Shown here: positions 25,334 through 33,868 of the stretch, in pieces | Numbering within the stretch: position 1 is the first letter of the stretch | How the letters are laid out: the number at the start of each line of letters is the position of its first letter | DNA from: Candidatus Saccharimonadota bacterium | Lineage (GTDB): Bacteria; Patescibacteriota; Saccharimonadia; Saccharimonadales; Saccharimonadaceae | Assembly (NCBI GenBank): GCA_030530605.1 | Contig: JAUMUO010000001.1 | Span: 6,916 to 59,428 of the forward strand | Reading direction: 5' to 3' | DNA length: 52,513 bases | Notes under the pieces: generated by a model | Told to the model about the DNA's origin: nothing | Databases searched by the model: none | Seen by the model: only the letters and a program-made list of their open reading frames with translations | Translations under genes and position numbers: made by a program

Positions 25334-26998
25334 GTGAAAAACAAGTGTAAATATATTTTTGTGACCGGAGGTGTGCTGTCCGGTGTCGGCAAAGGCATCA
25401 CCGCTGCCTCAATGGGCGCTATCTTAAAAGCCAAAGGCTTCAAAGTCACTATGCAAAAGTGCGATCCATATTTGAACGTAGATGCCGGCCTCTTAAATCC
25501 GGTTGAACACGGTGAGTGTTTCGTGACGAGAGATGGCGTCGAGACCGACCTAGACCTCGGCCACTACGAGCGCTTCCTTGATTTTGAAACCAACAAATAT
25601 AGCATCACTCTCTCTGGTGGTATCTACAAAGAATTAATTGAAAAAGAGCGTTCCGGCGGTTTCCACGGAAAAACCGTTCAATTAGTTCCCCATTTCACCG
25701 ACCTCGTCCAAGAAAAAATTGCTATGGCCTCCAAAGATTCAGATATTCATATCGTTGAAATCGGCGGTACCGTCGGAGACTACGAGGGCCTCGCTTTCCT
25801 CGAAGCCATCCGTCTCTTCGCCAATAAAGTCGGCAGAAGAAACTGCCTTTACATCTCTGTTGTCTATGTTCCCTGGCTAAACACTTCCAAAGAATTAAAA
25901 ACCAAACCTGCCCAAAATGCCCTTAAAGATTTACGCGGCTTTGGCATCATCCCGGATATCGTCTGCGTCCGCTCCGAAAAGCCTTGCTCTAGAAAAATTT
26001 GCGAGAAAATCGCCGCCTTCTCCGGCATCCCTGGAGAAGCCGTCTTAAATCTCCCTGATATCGATTCAGTCTATGACGTTCCCCTAAACGTTCTCAAATC
26101 TGGTGTTCTTGAAATCCTAAATGATTTTGTTGGTAACGACAAAAAACCTGACATGCGAAAATGGGAAAAGTTCTCCGAGTGGTGCCACGAGCAGCACGAC
26201 AAAACCGTCAAAGTCGGTCTCGTCGCTAAATATGTTGGTAACGAAGATACCTACATCTGTGTCACCGAGGCTCTCAAGGCTGCCGCCGCCCACCACAAAG
26301 TTAACCTCGACATCGTTTGGATTAATGCCGAAGAAGCCACCGAGGAAGATTTCAAAAATGTCGATGGCCTAGTTGTTCCTGGCGGGTTCGGTCTTCGTGG
26401 TGTTGAAGGCAAAATTAAAGCCGCAACCTTTGCCCTGGAAAACGACAAGCCTTATCTCGGTCTTTGTCTCGGCCTCCAAGCTGCCTGTATCGCCGCCGCT
26501 AGACGTGCTGGCCTAAAGGGCGCTGGCTCCGAGGAATTCCTAAACGACGAAGATTTCAAAAAGCCGAAAGATTTCCAAAATGTTATATATATTATGGAAG
26601 GCCAAAAAGGTAAAGAATCTACCGGCGGCACTATGCGCCTCGGCGATTATCCTGCCGTCCTCAAAAAAGGCACCAAGACTGCCGAAATTTATCGTGAAGA
26701 AGCTGAAGATTGTGGTGCTTATACCTCTGGCATTGAAGTTCAAAAAACCGGCAACGTCAAAGTTATCGAGCGTCACCGTCACCGCTATGAAGTCAATCAG
26801 AAATACCTCAAAGATATCGAAAAAGGTGGGCTCATTGTTGCTGGTACTTCCCCCGACAAATCTTTGGTTGAGTTCGTTGAAGCCCCTGATAAAACTTTCT
26901 TCATTGCCACCCAGGCTCACCCCGAGTTCAAGTCTCGTCCCCTCTCCGTCCACCCACTCTTCTACCACTTCATCAAAATCTTAAAAGACCAAAAATAA
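25334..26998 (+). CDS. pyrG: CTP synthase
   Basis: Makes CTP from UTP, ATP and glutamine. 554 residues from a GTG start placed by AAGGAGG nine bases upstream. The N-terminal synthase domain has FVTGGVLSGVGKGITAAS and the glutaminase domain has GLCLGLQAACIAAAR with the nucleophilic cysteine (near residue 380), ending with the catalytic HPEFKSRP. A de novo CTP step without other pyrimidine genes nearby fits a host-dependent organism that salvages uridine nucleotides. Confidence 0.97.
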   Translation: MKNKCKYIFVTGGVLSGVGKGITAASMGAILKAKGFKVTMQKCDPYLNVDAGLLNPVEHGECFVTRDGVETDLDLGHYERFLDFETNKYSITLSGGIYKELIEKERSGGFHGKTVQLVPHFTDLVQEKIAMASKDSDIHIVEIGGTVGDYEGLAFLEAIRLFANKVGRRNCLYISVVYVPWLNTSKELKTKPAQNALKDLRGFGIIPDIVCVRSEKPCSRKICEKIAAFSGIPGEAVLNLPDIDSVYDVPLNVLKSGVLEILNDFVGNDKKPDMRKWEKFSEWCHEQHDKTVKVGLVAKYVGNEDTYICVTEALKAAAAHHKVNLDIVWINAEEATEEDFKNVDGLVVPGGFGLRGVEGKIKAATFALENDKPYLGLCLGLQAACIAAARRAGLKGAGSEEFLNDEDFKKPKDFQNVIYIMEGQKGKESTGGTMRLGDYPAVLKKGTKTAEIYREEAEDCGAYTSGIEVQKTGNVKVIERHRHRYEVNQKYLKDIEKGGLIVAGTSPDKSLVEFVEAPDKTFFIATQAHPEFKSRPLSVHPLFYHFIKILKDQK

Positions 26999-27029
26999 AA
27001 AAGAGCCGCAATTTAGCGGCTCCTTTTTT
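26998..27029. terminator. Terminator shared by pyrG and the HIT gene
   Basis: GAGCCGC/GCGGCTC stem around AATTTA, with an A-run before and CTTTTTT after; it overlaps the minus-strand stop codon at 27028. Confidence 0.85.
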
Positions 27030-27408
27030 AATCAAGCGCCAGTCGCGCGCGTAGTTCTTCCATTTCCTCTGGTAAAAGCTCTACTTCCCTACCATATGTC
27101 CAAGTCTCATCAAACGGCATCAAATGAATATGCGCGTGTGGCACATCCGTGCCAATCACTTTCCAAAGTGTCCTCACCCCAAGCACCTTTTCCATATTCG
27201 CCGACAATTTACGGGCCGTATCCAGAAGCGCCACATAATCCTCCTCTGGAAGTTCGTAAATCTTATCTACCTGCACTTTTGGGATTACCAATGTGTGCCC
27301 CGGCGTCTCCGGATGAATATCTAGAAATGCCAAAGTCTTGTCATCTTCATAAATTTTATAGCAAGGGATTTCCCCCTTCACGATTTTTGTAAAAACACTT
27401 TCTTCCAT
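27028..27408 (-). CDS. HIT-family nucleotide hydrolase
   Basis: 126 residues with the histidine triad PHAHIHLMP (about 110-118) and the N-terminal FTKIVKGEIPCYKIYEDDKTLAF typical of Hint/protein-kinase-C-inhibitor-like members. These hydrolyse AMP-lysine or AMP-N adducts and dinucleotides. TAAAAT (27415-27420, minus) ends six bases before ATG with no Shine-Dalgarno site, so the transcript is predicted leaderless. It is convergent with pyrG. The neighbouring ANL ligase makes acyl-adenylates, so a detoxifying role for released acyl-AMP is conceivable but unproven. Confidence 0.93.
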   Translation of the reverse strand: MEESVFTKIVKGEIPCYKIYEDDKTLAFLDIHPETPGHTLVIPKVQVDKIYELPEEDYVALLDTARKLSANMEKVLGVRTLWKVIGTDVPHAHIHLMPFDETWTYGREVELLPEEMEELRARLALD

Positions 27409-27487
27409 ACCCCCATTTTACCACAAAATCCAAATTGATTTTATTGTAAAAAATACTATCTACATTGAAAAATTATTCAATTTATGC

Positions 27488-27493
27488 TATAAT
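27488..27493 (+). promoter_or_regulatory. Promoter of the ANL ligase
   Basis: TATGCTATAAT followed by a leader of about 70 bases that contains GATC-rich self-complementary segments, the 3'-end-complementary AGCTGG element (27533-27547) and a GAAAGGGGG site. Confidence 0.7.
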
Positions 27494-27568
27494 TGACGCA
27501 AGATCAAAGTTAGAGAGATCGATCTTTAAAAAAGCTGGTTTTTTCTGATGATGGAAAGGGGGATTTTT

Positions 27569-29212
27569 ATGAAAACAGGATATCCATCAATCGACAAGAC
27601 ACACCTTCAGGGCATTCCTGAAGAAAAGTTACACCCGGAAATAATACCTGCAAGTATGTTAGCCGCTTTTATGAAAATCAATGGCGAGCATCTTGATGAG
27701 ATAGCAGTTGAAGCAGATGGCAAAACCTATACCAAAAATGACTTAAAAGACGACGCCATTAAATTTGCTGGCTTACTCTTAAAGGAAGGTATCAAGGCTG
27801 GCGACAAAATCGCCGTTGTCACTCCCAACAGCTACGAAGGTATCGTGGCCATATTTGGTGCCAATGCTATTGGCGTTGCAGTAGTTATCATGAAACCTAT
27901 CGATGAATCGGATGTCAAGTACTTTTATGAAGAACTGGACATTCATAAGCCGAAGATGGTTTTGTTCTATGATAACTCCGCGGCCTGGATGAGCGCTGTC
28001 CGTTCTTATGCTCAGTATATCCAGGTCCATCTTGCAACCAAGCCCATTGACGGTTATACTCGTCAGTACTTCGGGTTCAAGAACGCAATTGATAAAGTTG
28101 AGTTCTCACTTGAAGAAGTCATGAAAGAGATCGAAAAGCATAGCATCTCCAAAGATGACAAGCCGATGCTCTATTTAAAGACTTCTGGCTCTGCTTCCAA
28201 GCCGAAAACGCTTCCCTTTAGCAATCGTGCCATCTTTGCGTCGTTAATTTACGCCGCAAATTCTACTGGGACGGACACTAGAGATGAAACCGTTAAGAAA
28301 GTGCTTTGCCAAGCCTCTTATTACCACGGCTATGGTTTTATGCCACTGTTTGTGAACATTATGGGCGGTAACCCGGTCATTCTGGCAGGTGCTACTCCTA
28401 AAGATGTCGCGAACTACTATAAGTTAAAGCCGAGTTATATTTATGGCTCACCTTTGACTTTGAGGCAGTTTATGGAATCAACGCCAAAAGATGCCGACAT
28501 ATCTTCGCTGACCGCATTTTTCTGTGCGGGAGCGGCCCTTCACGAAAAAGATTACGAAGAAGGCATCAAATATTTCAGGGACCACGGCTGCGAAGCGGAA
28601 ATTCGCAACAATTATGGCATCTCCGAGGGTATGTGTATTGGCACCGTTAACGACCATGTCGCCCATATTCCCGGCACCGCCGGAAAGTTTTACATTGGGC
28701 CGGAATGGTTAATCGTTGACGAGAACGGCGATGAAGTCAAGTATGGCGAAGTTGGCGAGGCTATTGTTTCTGCCGCTTCACTCTGCCAGGGTTACTTTGG
28801 CGATGAAGAATTGACCAAAAAGTGCTTCATAAAGCGCGACGGCAAGACTTTCTTCAAGACCGGAGATTTCTTGAGTTTAAGTGAAGACGGTTATGTCAGG
28901 TTTATTGGTCGTGAACGTCGTTTCTTCATTGCAGTCGGCATCTTTGAGAAGGTCAACTGCGAGACCGTTGAGGAAGCTATTTCTAGCTTGAATGGTGTTT
29001 ACCAGAACGCCGTTGTCGTCACGCCGGACGAAACTAGTTGTAAAGCCTTTATTGTCTTGAAACCCAATACTACCGCCACTGAACAGAGTATCCAGTCTGA
29101 GCTGAAAAAGCTTTTACAGGCCTACGAAATGCCTAGGGAAATTGTCTTCCTTGATAAAATCCCGATGATGGACAGTGGCAAAGTAAACTATAAGTTGCTA
29201 AAAACAATGTAA
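27569..29212 (+). CDS. ANL-superfamily acyl/aryl adenylating enzyme
   Basis: Activates a carboxylic acid as acyl-AMP and probably passes it to CoA or a carrier. I start at 27569 because GAAAGGGGG ends six to seven bases upstream; two in-frame ATGs at 27548 and 27551 precede that site. In the 547 residues are P-loop LKTSGSASKPK (about 205-215), NNYGISEG (A5), FKTGDF (A7), RERRFFIAVGIFEKV (A8 hinge) and the catalytic-lysine end MMDSGKVNYKLL. No acyl carrier, thioesterase or fatty-acid gene is nearby. Codon use differs from neighbours (more AAG, TTC). The substrate cannot be read. Non-ribosomal adenylation, acyl-CoA synthetase or D-alanine/lipid ligase roles are all open. Confidence 0.88.
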   Translation: MKTGYPSIDKTHLQGIPEEKLHPEIIPASMLAAFMKINGEHLDEIAVEADGKTYTKNDLKDDAIKFAGLLLKEGIKAGDKIAVVTPNSYEGIVAIFGANAIGVAVVIMKPIDESDVKYFYEELDIHKPKMVLFYDNSAAWMSAVRSYAQYIQVHLATKPIDGYTRQYFGFKNAIDKVEFSLEEVMKEIEKHSISKDDKPMLYLKTSGSASKPKTLPFSNRAIFASLIYAANSTGTDTRDETVKKVLCQASYYHGYGFMPLFVNIMGGNPVILAGATPKDVANYYKLKPSYIYGSPLTLRQFMESTPKDADISSLTAFFCAGAALHEKDYEEGIKYFRDHGCEAEIRNNYGISEGMCIGTVNDHVAHIPGTAGKFYIGPEWLIVDENGDEVKYGEVGEAIVSAASLCQGYFGDEELTKKCFIKRDGKTFFKTGDFLSLSEDGYVRFIGRERRFFIAVGIFEKVNCETVEEAISSLNGVYQNAVVVTPDETSCKAFIVLKPNTTATEQSIQSELKKLLQAYEMPREIVFLDKIPMMDSGKVNYKLLKTM

Positions 29213-29231
29213 CAGAAAAACCAGCTAAAAA

Positions 29232-29267
29232 TTACCGCCCAGAGAAATCTGGGTGGTATTTTTTTAT
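29232..29267 (+). terminator. Terminator of the ANL ligase
   Basis: ACCGCCCAGA/TCTGGGTGGT stem with GAAA loop followed by a run of T; one G-T wobble. Confidence 0.9.
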
Positions 29268-29306
29268 TGATTGTGTTACAATAACCATAAGTAATAAAGG
29301 AAAACT

Positions 29307-30092
29307 ATGGAACTTATCCGTGCACTACTTATCGCAGCAATCATTATAGTTATATTGTCAGGTATTTCTGTTTTTCTTGGAAGCCGCGGACAAGAAAAAA
29401 AGCCTGCTAGGTACTTCCTAATTGCTACTCTCGGTGCTGCTCTCTGGACTTTAGCTATATATTTTGCCCTCAACGTAACTGAAGCTTCTTCTAATCTCGT
29501 CCATTTTATAATCACTTGTATCATCAGCGGGGTTATTCTCATGGATGTTGGACTGTTAGCTTTTCTTGGCTATGGATACAAAGGTGGCAGACTTCTCACC
29601 CTTCTCTTCACTGTTGGTGGTACTGTTCTCATCGCCCTTCTAGCTTATGATTCTTCCCTTTTCTATAGTTCCTATGATTTAAGTCAAGGCTACATTCGTG
29701 TTATTGTTGACCATAACTGGCATTTCTTTGCCCTTATTTCTTACTTTATTCTTATCTCCATAACCCATTCCAGTTATCTATTAAGACGTATCGAAGAAAC
29801 TAAAAACCCTGGCTTCAAAACCGGTCTCAAAATCTTTTCAATAGGTCTTTCCATTGGTGGTATACTAGCTCTACTATTTGACCTTATTCTTCTCACTTCT
29901 CTACCAAGCCTCATCTGGATTGGTCCGTTAGCTACTATTATTTCTATAATGGCCTTCTACTATTCTGTTGTTAAATATCGTGTCCTAGACGTTTCCTCCA
30001 AATGGGTAAAAGTCATGTCTTCCGTCATTCTCGTTGGCGTTGCTGTTATTATTTATCTTCTCGCCTTTTATGTCATCTCCAAAGTCGCTTAA
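29307..30092 (+). CDS. Seven-helix membrane protein, short paralog
   Basis: 261 residues forming about seven to eight transmembrane helices, like the N-terminal 7TM sensor region of some histidine kinases (HisKA_7TM type), with no output domain. It is a close paralog of the next gene: both begin M-L-I-R-A-L-L-I-A-A and share IALLAYDSSLFYSSYDLSQG and LIWIGP-AT-IS-M-FYYSVVK. It stops where the paralog continues with further helices and a cytosolic domain. The -10 is TACAAT at 29277-29282; an AAAGGA site precedes ATG. It could be a decoy or partner of the longer copy. The ligand is unknown. Confidence 0.75.
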   Translation: MELIRALLIAAIIIVILSGISVFLGSRGQEKKPARYFLIATLGAALWTLAIYFALNVTEASSNLVHFIITCIISGVILMDVGLLAFLGYGYKGGRLLTLLFTVGGTVLIALLAYDSSLFYSSYDLSQGYIRVIVDHNWHFFALISYFILISITHSSYLLRRIEETKNPGFKTGLKIFSIGLSIGGILALLFDLILLTSLPSLIWIGPLATIISIMAFYYSVVKYRVLDVSSKWVKVMSSVILVGVAVIIYLLAFYVISKVA

Positions 30093-30139
30093 AATAATTT
30101 CACTTGTGGTATAATAGACGTATATAATTAAGGAGGCCT

Positions 30140-31453
30140 ATGCAACTTATTCGTGCGCTACTTATCGCAGCAACCGTTGTAGTCATATTATCTGGTATTT
30201 CCATTTTCTTCGGAAGCCATAAACAAGAGAAAAAAAGTTCCATTTATTTCTTAATCTCTACCATTGGTGCCGCGCTCTGGACCATTGCTATTTTTATTGC
30301 TCTCAATATGCCCAATGCTTCCTCTAGCTTCGTTCATATTACCGTTACTTGCATCATAGGCGGCGTTACACTCTGTGATATTGGGCTACTTGCTTTCCTT
30401 AGCTGGAAATATAAAGGCGGTAAGGTTCTTACTTTTCTTTTCACTGTATTTGGCGCCTTGCTGATTGCCCTTTTAGCTTATGATTCTTCCCTTTTCTATA
30501 GTTCCTATGATTTGAGTCAAGGCTATGTCCGTATTTTTATTGAACATAGTTGGTATTATTTTGCCATCATTGCCTACTTCTTCCTTATTTCTATTACCTT
30601 TTCTAGTTATCTGTTAAAACGTATCAAGGGTACCGCTAATCAGAGCCTTAAAACTGGTCTTAAAATTTTCTATGTTGGTCTCTCTATTGGCGGTATACTT
30701 GCTCTCGTCTTCGATCTAATCTTAATAACCTCTTTGCCAAACCTCATCTGGATTGGGCCAATGGCTACCATTATTTCTATGATGTCCTTCTACTACTCCG
30801 TCGTTAAATTCCGCACTTTGAACATTTCTTCTCGCTGGATGGAGATTATGTCTTATGCCATCCTTATCGCCACCGCCGCCATTATTTATCTTCTCGCCTT
30901 CTACATTGTCTTCACTGCTATGTTTAGCGTTCCTAATCCTTCTCCGGAAATCCTCATTCTAAACGGTATTATGGCCGCCTTCCTGCTTCTTCTAATGCCT
31001 GCTCTTTATGAATTTACCTATTTTATGAAAGCCAGTTTCTTCTCCGACGAAATTGAACTAGGCTATATTATGAAAAAACTAGACGCTATTGATCCCAAGC
31101 ATTTTGATCCACGCGACACCGCTCGCTTCCTTGCTGACACTCTCCACTATGAAAATTGTGCTTTGATTCTCTCCAAGCACGCCTACACCACCGACAATAC
31201 CCGCTTTACTACCGACGAAATCACCGACATTCTAAATCTCAAGCCCGCCGAAAATCGCATTTGGGTCGCGGAATCTCATCTTCCAAAGAAAGACGGTTTC
31301 CATATTTCCGAAATTGCCACTATCAAAAATAGCAAAGGCCAAGAAGTTGGCAGACTTATCCTCGGCAAACGTATCTCAGACAAAGCTCTCTCCAAAAAAG
31401 ATTTTGCCAAAATTGAGGCAGTCACCGACGTGATATCTGCTCTCGTTGAATAG
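30140..31453 (+). CDS. Seven-helix membrane sensor-like protein with cytosolic GAF-like domain
   Basis: 437 residues. Residues 1 to about 245 are the same 7TM module as the upstream paralog, followed by one or two extra helices. A cytosolic C-terminal part (about 290-437; FFSDEIELGYIMKKLDAIDPK, ARFLADTLHYENCALILSKHA, GQEVGRLILGKRISDKALSK, IEAVTDVISALVE) has the pattern of a GAF domain. No histidine-kinase, GGDEF or phosphatase domain follows, so it would be a sensor without an enzymatic output. It has its own promoter TGTGGTATAAT (30110-30115) and a good AAGGAGG site. Tandem duplication is clear from sequence; function is inferred. Confidence 0.75.
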   Translation: MQLIRALLIAATVVVILSGISIFFGSHKQEKKSSIYFLISTIGAALWTIAIFIALNMPNASSSFVHITVTCIIGGVTLCDIGLLAFLSWKYKGGKVLTFLFTVFGALLIALLAYDSSLFYSSYDLSQGYVRIFIEHSWYYFAIIAYFFLISITFSSYLLKRIKGTANQSLKTGLKIFYVGLSIGGILALVFDLILITSLPNLIWIGPMATIISMMSFYYSVVKFRTLNISSRWMEIMSYAILIATAAIIYLLAFYIVFTAMFSVPNPSPEILILNGIMAAFLLLLMPALYEFTYFMKASFFSDEIELGYIMKKLDAIDPKHFDPRDTARFLADTLHYENCALILSKHAYTTDNTRFTTDEITDILNLKPAENRIWVAESHLPKKDGFHISEIATIKNSKGQEVGRLILGKRISDKALSKKDFAKIEAVTDVISALVE

Positions 31454-31493
31454 CTTTATGCTATAATAAAGATAATTAATTTAAGGAGTCTTA

Positions 31494-32459
31494 ATGAATA
31501 ATAAAGAGATTTATAAAAAGACGCTCGGATTCTCTATCCGTCGGTTGCTTTGGGATGTACTTGCATTTATCGTCTTTGTAGCCGCAATTTTCATTGGTTT
31601 TCTCATTTCTGATAAAGCCACTGGCAACGGCCTAATTGGCGCCGGCATCGGCATCGTTATCGGCCTCGTCGTTGTCGTCATTATGCTTCGCTTTGTTTCT
31701 TACAGCTACAAAGCCGGCCAAATCGCTATGATGACCAAAGGCGTCGTCGAAGGAAAACTCCCTGAAGACGTCATTGGCGCCGGTAAAAAAGTCGTGAAAG
31801 AGCGCTTCACCACCGTTGCCGCTTACTTCGCCATCACCGGTGTCATTAAAGGCATCTTCCGCCAAATCGGCCGTGGCATCACCGCCATCGGTCAGTCCAT
31901 CGGCGGCGACACTGGCGGCACCGTCGGCAGCACTATCTCCGCTGTTATTGATACTGTTATCGCCTACCTTTGCGACTGTTGTCTTGGTTGGGTCTTTTAT
32001 CGCAAAGACAAAAAAGCCGGCAAAGCCACCTTGGAAGGCGCTGCCATCTTCTTCAAGCACGGCAAAACTTTACTAAAGAACCTCGGCCGTATTTTTGGAA
32101 TGAGCCTCGTCTCCTTCCTCATCATCGGCGGCATCTACTTCGGCATCTTCTTTGGTATCTTCCACTGCTTCCCTGATGCCTTCGCCACTCTCGGCAAAGA
32201 AATCGTCGAAACCGGAGGCAGCGATGTTCCGGCGTGGATTTCCGATGTTAATACTTTAATCATCTTCTGTTCTGCCATCTCCGGCATCATCTTCTGGAGC
32301 ATCCTCCACTCCGCCTTCGTCCGCCCATTCATCTTGGTCGGTGTCCTCAGAAACTTCATCAACTCCGGTAAAGATGACATTCCATCCGAAAAAGCCTTGA
32401 GCGAGCTCGACGGCAAGTCCAAGAAATTCGCCAAACTACACTCCGAAGTCGACGCTTAA
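31494..32459 (+). CDS. Multi-pass membrane protein of unknown function
   Basis: 321 residues with about five predicted helices (near 18-40, 48-68, 150-170, 195-222 and 255-280) and a glycine-rich GRGITAIGQSIGGDTGGTVG stretch. I do not recognise the family. Its own promoter TATGCTATAAT (31462-31467) and AAGGAG site precede it, and a strong terminator follows, so it is a single-gene unit despite lying next to the 7TM pair. Confidence 0.75.
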   Translation: MNNKEIYKKTLGFSIRRLLWDVLAFIVFVAAIFIGFLISDKATGNGLIGAGIGIVIGLVVVVIMLRFVSYSYKAGQIAMMTKGVVEGKLPEDVIGAGKKVVKERFTTVAAYFAITGVIKGIFRQIGRGITAIGQSIGGDTGGTVGSTISAVIDTVIAYLCDCCLGWVFYRKDKKAGKATLEGAAIFFKHGKTLLKNLGRIFGMSLVSFLIIGGIYFGIFFGIFHCFPDAFATLGKEIVETGGSDVPAWISDVNTLIIFCSAISGIIFWSILHSAFVRPFILVGVLRNFINSGKDDIPSEKALSELDGKSKKFAKLHSEVDA

Positions 32460-32461
32460 AC

Positions 32462-32492
32462 AAAAAAGCCAGCTTCAAACGCTGGCTTTTTT
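32462..32492. terminator. Bidirectional terminator after the 321-aa membrane gene
   Basis: AAAAAAGCCAGC/GCTGGCTTTTTT perfect 12-base arms around TTCAAAC, between convergent genes. Confidence 0.92.
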
Positions 32493-32504
32493 GTTGCTAA
32501 AATC

Positions 32505-33212
32505 TTAGTTCTTTTTATGTAGTATCTGAATCGTACAGCTGAGTTCCCCCACTGCCACATAAAGCAAAAACCCTGCTACTACCGCAAGCACCACCGGAAG
32601 ACCACCTAAAAGTTGCTCCCCAACTAGGTACGCCACCACCCCCGCCGGCACAATAATCAGCGCCGAAAGTGTCTGCAAAATTAAAATCTTTTTCGTTTCA
32701 AATTTAGCCTTCTGCATAATCGCAAAATCACCCACTTCCTGAGGAATTTCGTGCGCAATCGTCGCGAGACAAGTTGGAACGCCAGTCGCTATCCCAGCCA
32801 AGAAACTCGTTCCAAGCACTATCCCATCTGCCACCGCGTGTACCGAATCTACTGCTAACATCGTATAGGCCTGAGTTTTATTCTTAATCTCATCACCGTG
32901 CGTTTCTGCGTGCTTGCCGTGAAGATGTAAATCGCTATGGTGATGATATTTCCCCATCAAAAGGCCAATCAAAGCACAAGCAAAAAACCCAGCAATCGCC
33001 AGCACCGCCACTTCCCACATTGGCAGCTCCTCTAAAACTTCTGGGACAATATCGCCAAACACTGCATAGCACAAAACTAAAAACGCAATCGCCGGCCCCC
33101 ACTTCTGAACCTTCCGCGCTACGCGCCCTTTCCCAATCACCAAAAGCACCCCGCCAGATAAGCTAAAAAGCGCCGTCAAAGTCAAAGCTATAATTAACAC
33201 TATAATATTCAT
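32505..33212 (-). CDS. ZIP-family metal transporter
   Basis: An inner-membrane importer or exporter of Zn or related divalent metals, 235 residues with about eight helices. The histidine-rich loop (KYHHHSDLHLHGKHAETHGDE, cytosolic between helices 3 and 4) and the metal-site helices HAVADGIVLGTSFLAG and IAHEIPQEVGDFA are diagnostic. TGTGGTATAAT (TATAAT at 33219-33224, minus) ends six bases before ATG, predicting a leaderless mRNA. That promoter abuts the truncated end of the transposase fragment next door. Confidence 0.93.
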   Translation of the reverse strand: MNIIVLIIALTLTALFSLSGGVLLVIGKGRVARKVQKWGPAIAFLVLCYAVFGDIVPEVLEELPMWEVAVLAIAGFFACALIGLLMGKYHHHSDLHLHGKHAETHGDEIKNKTQAYTMLAVDSVHAVADGIVLGTSFLAGIATGVPTCLATIAHEIPQEVGDFAIMQKAKFETKKILILQTLSALIIVPAGVVAYLVGEQLLGGLPVVLAVVAGFLLYVAVGELSCTIQILHKKN

Positions 33213-33229
33213 CTCTTAATTATACCACA

Positions 33230-33650
33230 TCAAGAAAATAACATCTTAGCTTCTACATATGAGAGTACTTTGTCATCCATCTCCTTTAGTGACCCACTCT
33301 CTAAATAATAGTTTCCAGTGCATTCTTCTTGGATAGTGCGATTAAATCTCTCTATATGAGCATTATCGTTAGGGCGTCCCAACCTTGTATGACGAATCTT
33401 AATTCCTTTGCTTTCTAGTCTTGTTTCAAAATATCCAGCAAATTCTAATCCATTATCACTCTGTACCGTTTTAAACTTAAAACCGAAGTATTCTTCTACT
33501 TCTAGAATGGTATTTAGTGAGTTACTTGACTTTAACTCCTTATATACTCTGGCATAAGCCATTCTAGTGTATAAATCTATTACAGTATAGATATAACGTT
33601 TCTGTTTGTCATAGACAGAATTTCTAACGCCAATTTCTTTGACTATTCCA
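33230..33650 (-). pseudogene. Truncated IS3/IS481-type transposase integrase core
   Basis: An open frame (110 codons from the ATG at 33562) plus sequence upstream in the same frame to about 33650 gives VKEIGVRNSVYDKQKRYIYT-VIDLYTRMAYARVY...TVQSDNGLEF...HIERFNRTIQEE. All three catalytic acids of the DDE core are present (ID, SDNG, ERF). The N-terminal helix-turn-helix and the C-terminal RPH-type end are missing: the frame stops at YVEAKMLFS against the ZIP promoter, and upstream it changes abruptly into MFS-gene sequence on the other strand. No terminal inverted repeats were found. It is a dead fragment. Confidence 0.8.
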
Positions 33651-33868
33651 CTAAAGGTGAATATGGAACAAAATACAACACCGAATATTTTACCTACCGG
33701 GAGCTATTCCTAAACGCCGGCCGAATCATCGGTTATCTTACCCTCATGATTTTGGCACTTTCTGGTATAGTTTCTAGGTCACTAAATATTATGTTTGTTA
33801 TAATTATCATATCAATAGTAATTATGTCTGGCCTAATTCTCGCCACTAAAATCTCGGAGAAAAATTAG
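33651..33868 (+). pseudogene. 3' end of a broken MFS transporter gene
   Basis: In-frame sequence GEYGTKYNTEYFTYRELFLN-AGRIIGYLTLMI and two further hydrophobic stretches run to a TAG at 33866-33868, with no start. The pattern (YTRE....F.....L-G, then two helices and a short basic tail) parallels the last quarter of the intact MFS protein that starts at the next base. It appears that a paralogous upstream gene was cut by the event that left the transposase fragment. The remainder of the gene is gone. Confidence 0.7.

Noticed and set aside
33230-33650. An active insertion sequence at the transposase core
   Set aside because: The N-terminal DNA-binding and C-terminal parts are missing, and no terminal inverted repeats or target duplications were found.
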